A stretch of DNA of 8,171 bases. Source: an uncultured bacterium. GTDB taxonomy: Bacteria; Hydrothermota; Tepidihabitantia; Tepidihabitantales; Tepidihabitantaceae. This document shows positions 5,964-8,171 of this stretch, piece by piece. The DNA lies in contig CAKZPX010000235.1 of NCBI GenBank assembly GCA_937139435.1, positions 1 to 8,171 of the forward strand, given 5' to 3'. Position 1 is the stretch's first letter, and each line of letters opens with the position of its first letter. The notes under the pieces were generated by a model. It saw only the letters and a program-made list of their open reading frames with translations. It did no database searches and was not told where the DNA came from. Both the position numbers and the translations under genes were made by a program.

Positions 5964-7628
5964 TTAAATATCTTTTAATAATCTATTTCTTTCCTTAAGC
6001 AACGACTCTGCTCGTATTTCATCGCCATTCTCAATAGCCACCTTTATCTGATTATGGAGCCACTGTGACCGGAATCGTCTAACTCTATTGCGAAACTCGT
6101 CGATTGAGGGCAACGCCAACTCCATAAAATCGGGAAAAGTCCACTGAGCAATACGACTCCGCACCACATCATCCTCAGCCAAATCCATTAATAACCCCGG
6201 TCCATAATCATCTTTTTTCCAATTTTCCTCTACCAGACGGGCTATTTTCTTTAATGTTTCGTCCTCCAGTATCTCGGAAAGCGCAAATTCGTATGCAATT
6301 CGAGCAAACTCTTTCTCCAGAACAACTGCCGCTACCAATTTCTCCTCCAACTGCCCGCACCTCCTTTTAGTACTGGCTTTATCTCTTGCTGGATCACCGG
6401 TTTTAACTATATTATCGAGTCGGACACGATCGATCTTAAACATCTCAGCAATCCGGTTAATATAAAGCTCCCGCGAAGTATCATCTACCATAACCCTTAA
6501 AAGGGCGGTCAATTCATTAAGTATCTCTCTCTTCGCCGAAACGCTATCTAAACGCCGACCATCCACTACAAACGCAACGAAATCCTCACGCTCTTCCATG
6601 CGAGCAAGAAAACTCTCTTTACCCATCTGGCGCATATAACTATCCGGATCAAAACCCGAAGGCAGGACAACTACCTGTGGGTCTATCCCGGCACGAAACA
6701 AAACTTCCAAGGAACGGCGACATGCTTTTCTCCCTGCTTCGTCACCATCATAACATAGAATTATTTCCTGATTATAACGCCTTAGTAATGTTGCTTGCGC
6801 TGGAGTTAATGCGGTCCCCAAACCCGCCACAACATTATTAAAACCCTGTTCAACAAGAGTAAGTAAATCAAAATTCCCTTCCACAAGTATGGGCACTCTC
6901 TCCTTTATATAGGCCTTGGCCTGGAAAATACCATAAAGAATTTCCCCCTTTCGGAATATCGTGGTATCAGGTGAATTAAGGTACTTTGGCTCGCCATTAC
7001 CTAAAACTCGGCCCCCAAAACCAATAACCCTTCCTGACACGCTGAATATAGGAAATATAATCCGTTCTCGAAAGTAGTCAATCAATCCATCATCTCTTTT
7101 TACCACTAATCCTGCACGAAGCAGACCCGCTTCCGAGATACCCAGACGTAATGCCGCTCCTCTCAAAAGATTTCCACCAGGGGCAAAACCCAAACGAAAA
7201 CGTCTTACCGTATTCGCTGACAATCCCCGTTCCGCAAGATACCTCTGCGCCGCAGTGGATTTAACCAGGCATTCTTCAAAAAACCGGGCCGCCTTCTCAC
7301 AGGCGTCATAGATAAAAGTATTCTCTCCACTGAAGTGTTCCTCCTCAACTTTAATCCCCAGTCGCTTGGCCAGAAATCTGACCGCCTCAGGGAATTCCAA
7401 CTTCTCATAAACCATGACAAATGTAATTGCTGTTCCACCAGCACCGCACCCAAAACAGTGGTAAGACTGCCGTTCCGGACTCACATAAAATGATGGCGAA
7501 CGTTCAGTGTGAAACGGACACAACCCCCGGTAATATCTTCCCATTTTCTTTAGCGGTACATAACTCCCAATTAAATCTACAATATCCGTCTCCTGCCGAA
7601 TTCGCTCAATAATCTCTGGTTTAATCAT
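5964..7628 (-). CDS. dnaG: DNA primase DnaG
   Basis: DnaG makes the short RNA primers for lagging-strand synthesis and works with the replicative helicase DnaB. The 554-residue protein begins with the CHC2 zinc-binding domain: C37 and H40 (CPFH), then C58 and C61 (CFGC). The catalytic core follows (RFRLGFAP 143-150, FRERIIFPIF 186-195, GFGGRVLG 203-210, PKYLNSPDT 214-222). The TOPRIM metal site comprises VEG with E250, D254, and YDGDEAG with D293 and D295. The first TOPRIM motif reads EGNFD where EGYMD is usual. A helical C-terminal region (about 425-554) is where the helicase-binding domain is expected. Length is slightly below E. coli (581). The ATG at 7628 overlaps the end of mutS2 by 8 bases, with only a weak GAG upstream. 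The stop is TAA. Confidence 0.97.
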   Translation of the reverse strand: MIKPEIIERIRQETDIVDLIGSYVPLKKMGRYYRGLCPFHTERSPSFYVSPERQSYHCFGCGAGGTAITFVMVYEKLEFPEAVRFLAKRLGIKVEEEHFSGENTFIYDACEKAARFFEECLVKSTAAQRYLAERGLSANTVRRFRLGFAPGGNLLRGAALRLGISEAGLLRAGLVVKRDDGLIDYFRERIIFPIFSVSGRVIGFGGRVLGNGEPKYLNSPDTTIFRKGEILYGIFQAKAYIKERVPILVEGNFDLLTLVEQGFNNVVAGLGTALTPAQATLLRRYNQEIILCYDGDEAGRKACRRSLEVLFRAGIDPQVVVLPSGFDPDSYMRQMGKESFLARMEEREDFVAFVVDGRRLDSVSAKREILNELTALLRVMVDDTSRELYINRIAEMFKIDRVRLDNIVKTGDPARDKASTKRRCGQLEEKLVAAVVLEKEFARIAYEFALSEILEDETLKKIARLVEENWKKDDYGPGLLMDLAEDDVVRSRIAQWTFPDFMELALPSIDEFRNRVRRFRSQWLHNQIKVAIENGDEIRAESLLKERNRLLKDI

Positions 7629-8171
7629 GGCTTTCTCGCAATTTTACTAGGGTAACACCCATACCTCCCTTTGCTGGTTCAGCAAACCTCACCTCCGCCA
7701 CCCGTCGATCCTTCCGCAATCTCCTCCAGAGCATCTCACGGAGAGCTCCTGTCCCTTTACCATGAAGTATAGAAAGCTCTTTAGCACCCGTGGCCTCGGC
7801 TTCAGCAAGAAACTGCATGAGCGCCAATTCTGCCTCATCTCTGGTCATACCTCGAATATTAAGTTGGGGAACAAACTGGTATTCCTGATCTAATATTCTC
7901 TCTCTATCCGGATTCGCTTTGCCCACATGCACCAAGGTTCTGGCATCCAATTCCATTTTTATATTTCCCAACGCCACCATCACTCGCTCGCCTTTAATTC
8001 CAACAACCTTACCTCGGCGCTGAAAAAGTCTGGACTCAACCACATCTCCAACCGAAAAAACTGGCATTTCGGAATCAGAGGATAATTCACTCCTGTTGTT
8101 TCCTTCAATCTTTGCCAATTGTTCTTCAATAAAACGCTTGGTTTTAATTACACTCTCTCTTCCCGCCCTAC
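7621..8171 (-). CDS. mutS2: MutS2 C-terminal part with Smr domain, 5' end cut by window edge
   Basis: The frame is open to the right edge of the window, giving about 182 residues. An in-frame TTG at 8118 is not a real start, since the coding sequence runs through it (KTKRFIEEQLAKIEG, a charged helical stretch typical of the MutS2 linker). Next is the small KOW-like barrel characteristic of MutS2 (FSVGDVVESRLFQRRGKVVG, about 8058-7999). The Smr domain follows, with LNIRG (7863-7849), the hallmark HGKGTGALR (7764-7738) and GGMGVTLVKL at its end. MutS2 proteins bind branched DNA or collided ribosomes, and the Smr domain carries nuclease activity in some of them. The LDxRG Asp is Asn here. The MutS-like ATPase part lies outside the window, so a stand-alone KOW-Smr protein cannot be strictly excluded but is unlikely. 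The gene overlaps dnaG by 8 bases. Confidence 0.88.
   Translation of the reverse strand, partial: RAGRESVIKTKRFIEEQLAKIEGNNRSELSSDSEMPVFSVGDVVESRLFQRRGKVVGIKGERVMVALGNIKMELDARTLVHVGKANPDRERILDQEYQFVPQLNIRGMTRDEAELALMQFLAEAEATGAKELSILHGKGTGALREMLWRRLRKDRRVAEVRFAEPAKGGMGVTLVKLRESHD

Noticed and set aside
1..8171. Search for mobile elements, CRISPR repeats, tRNA or rRNA genes, or a defence or secondary-metabolite system
   Set aside because: Apart from the 81-base and 43-base gaps around the ferredoxin gene and one 19-base gap, the whole window is filled by recognisable housekeeping genes. No direct repeats, transposase motifs or structured RNA genes were seen.

Overview
The window is ordinary bacterial housekeeping DNA, densely packed and with a GC content by eye in the mid-40s percent. 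All genes use standard bacterial signals: ATG or GTG starts, purine-rich ribosome binding sites and a TTGACA-type promoter. I saw no mobile element, CRISPR array, tRNA, rRNA or phage gene. The single-cluster ferredoxin resembles those of Thermotoga-type anaerobes. Together with the proteins' lack of close match to Proteobacteria or Bacillus, this hints at an anaerobic or thermophilic bacterium, possibly from a little-cultured phylum. That placement is inference, and no gene here fixes it.

Left part (1-1290, plus strand): the 3' part of prfB (release factor 2, cut by the window edge) is followed by a small ferredoxin gene. The ferredoxin has its own promoter in the 81-base gap, and a hairpin terminator that runs into the end of the convergent hflX.

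Right part (1290-8171, minus strand): seven genes lie head to tail with no gap above 19 bases. In transcription order they are mutS2 (3' part only, cut by the window edge), dnaG, rpoD, a YfcE-type metallophosphoesterase, rsmI, a CDP-alcohol phosphatidyltransferase and hflX. The junctions are an 8-base overlap, a 19-base gap, two 4-base overlaps, an 11-base overlap (20 with an alternative start) and direct stop-start contact. This points to one polycistronic unit. It is a variant of the dnaG-rpoD macromolecular-synthesis operon in which mutS2 sits where E. coli has rpsU. Genes for ribosome methylation (rsmI), ribosome splitting or rescue (hflX) and phospholipid headgroup synthesis are joined downstream.

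The genes cover DNA maintenance (MutS2), replication priming (DnaG), promoter recognition (RpoD), ribosome function (RsmI, HflX, RF2), membrane lipid synthesis and electron transfer (ferredoxin). I found no previously undescribed system. The points most worth a second look are motif-level changes: SPY instead of SPF in RF2, LNIRG instead of LDxRG in the MutS2 Smr domain, and PIP-synthase-like residues in the lipid enzyme. The compact operon layout is the other.
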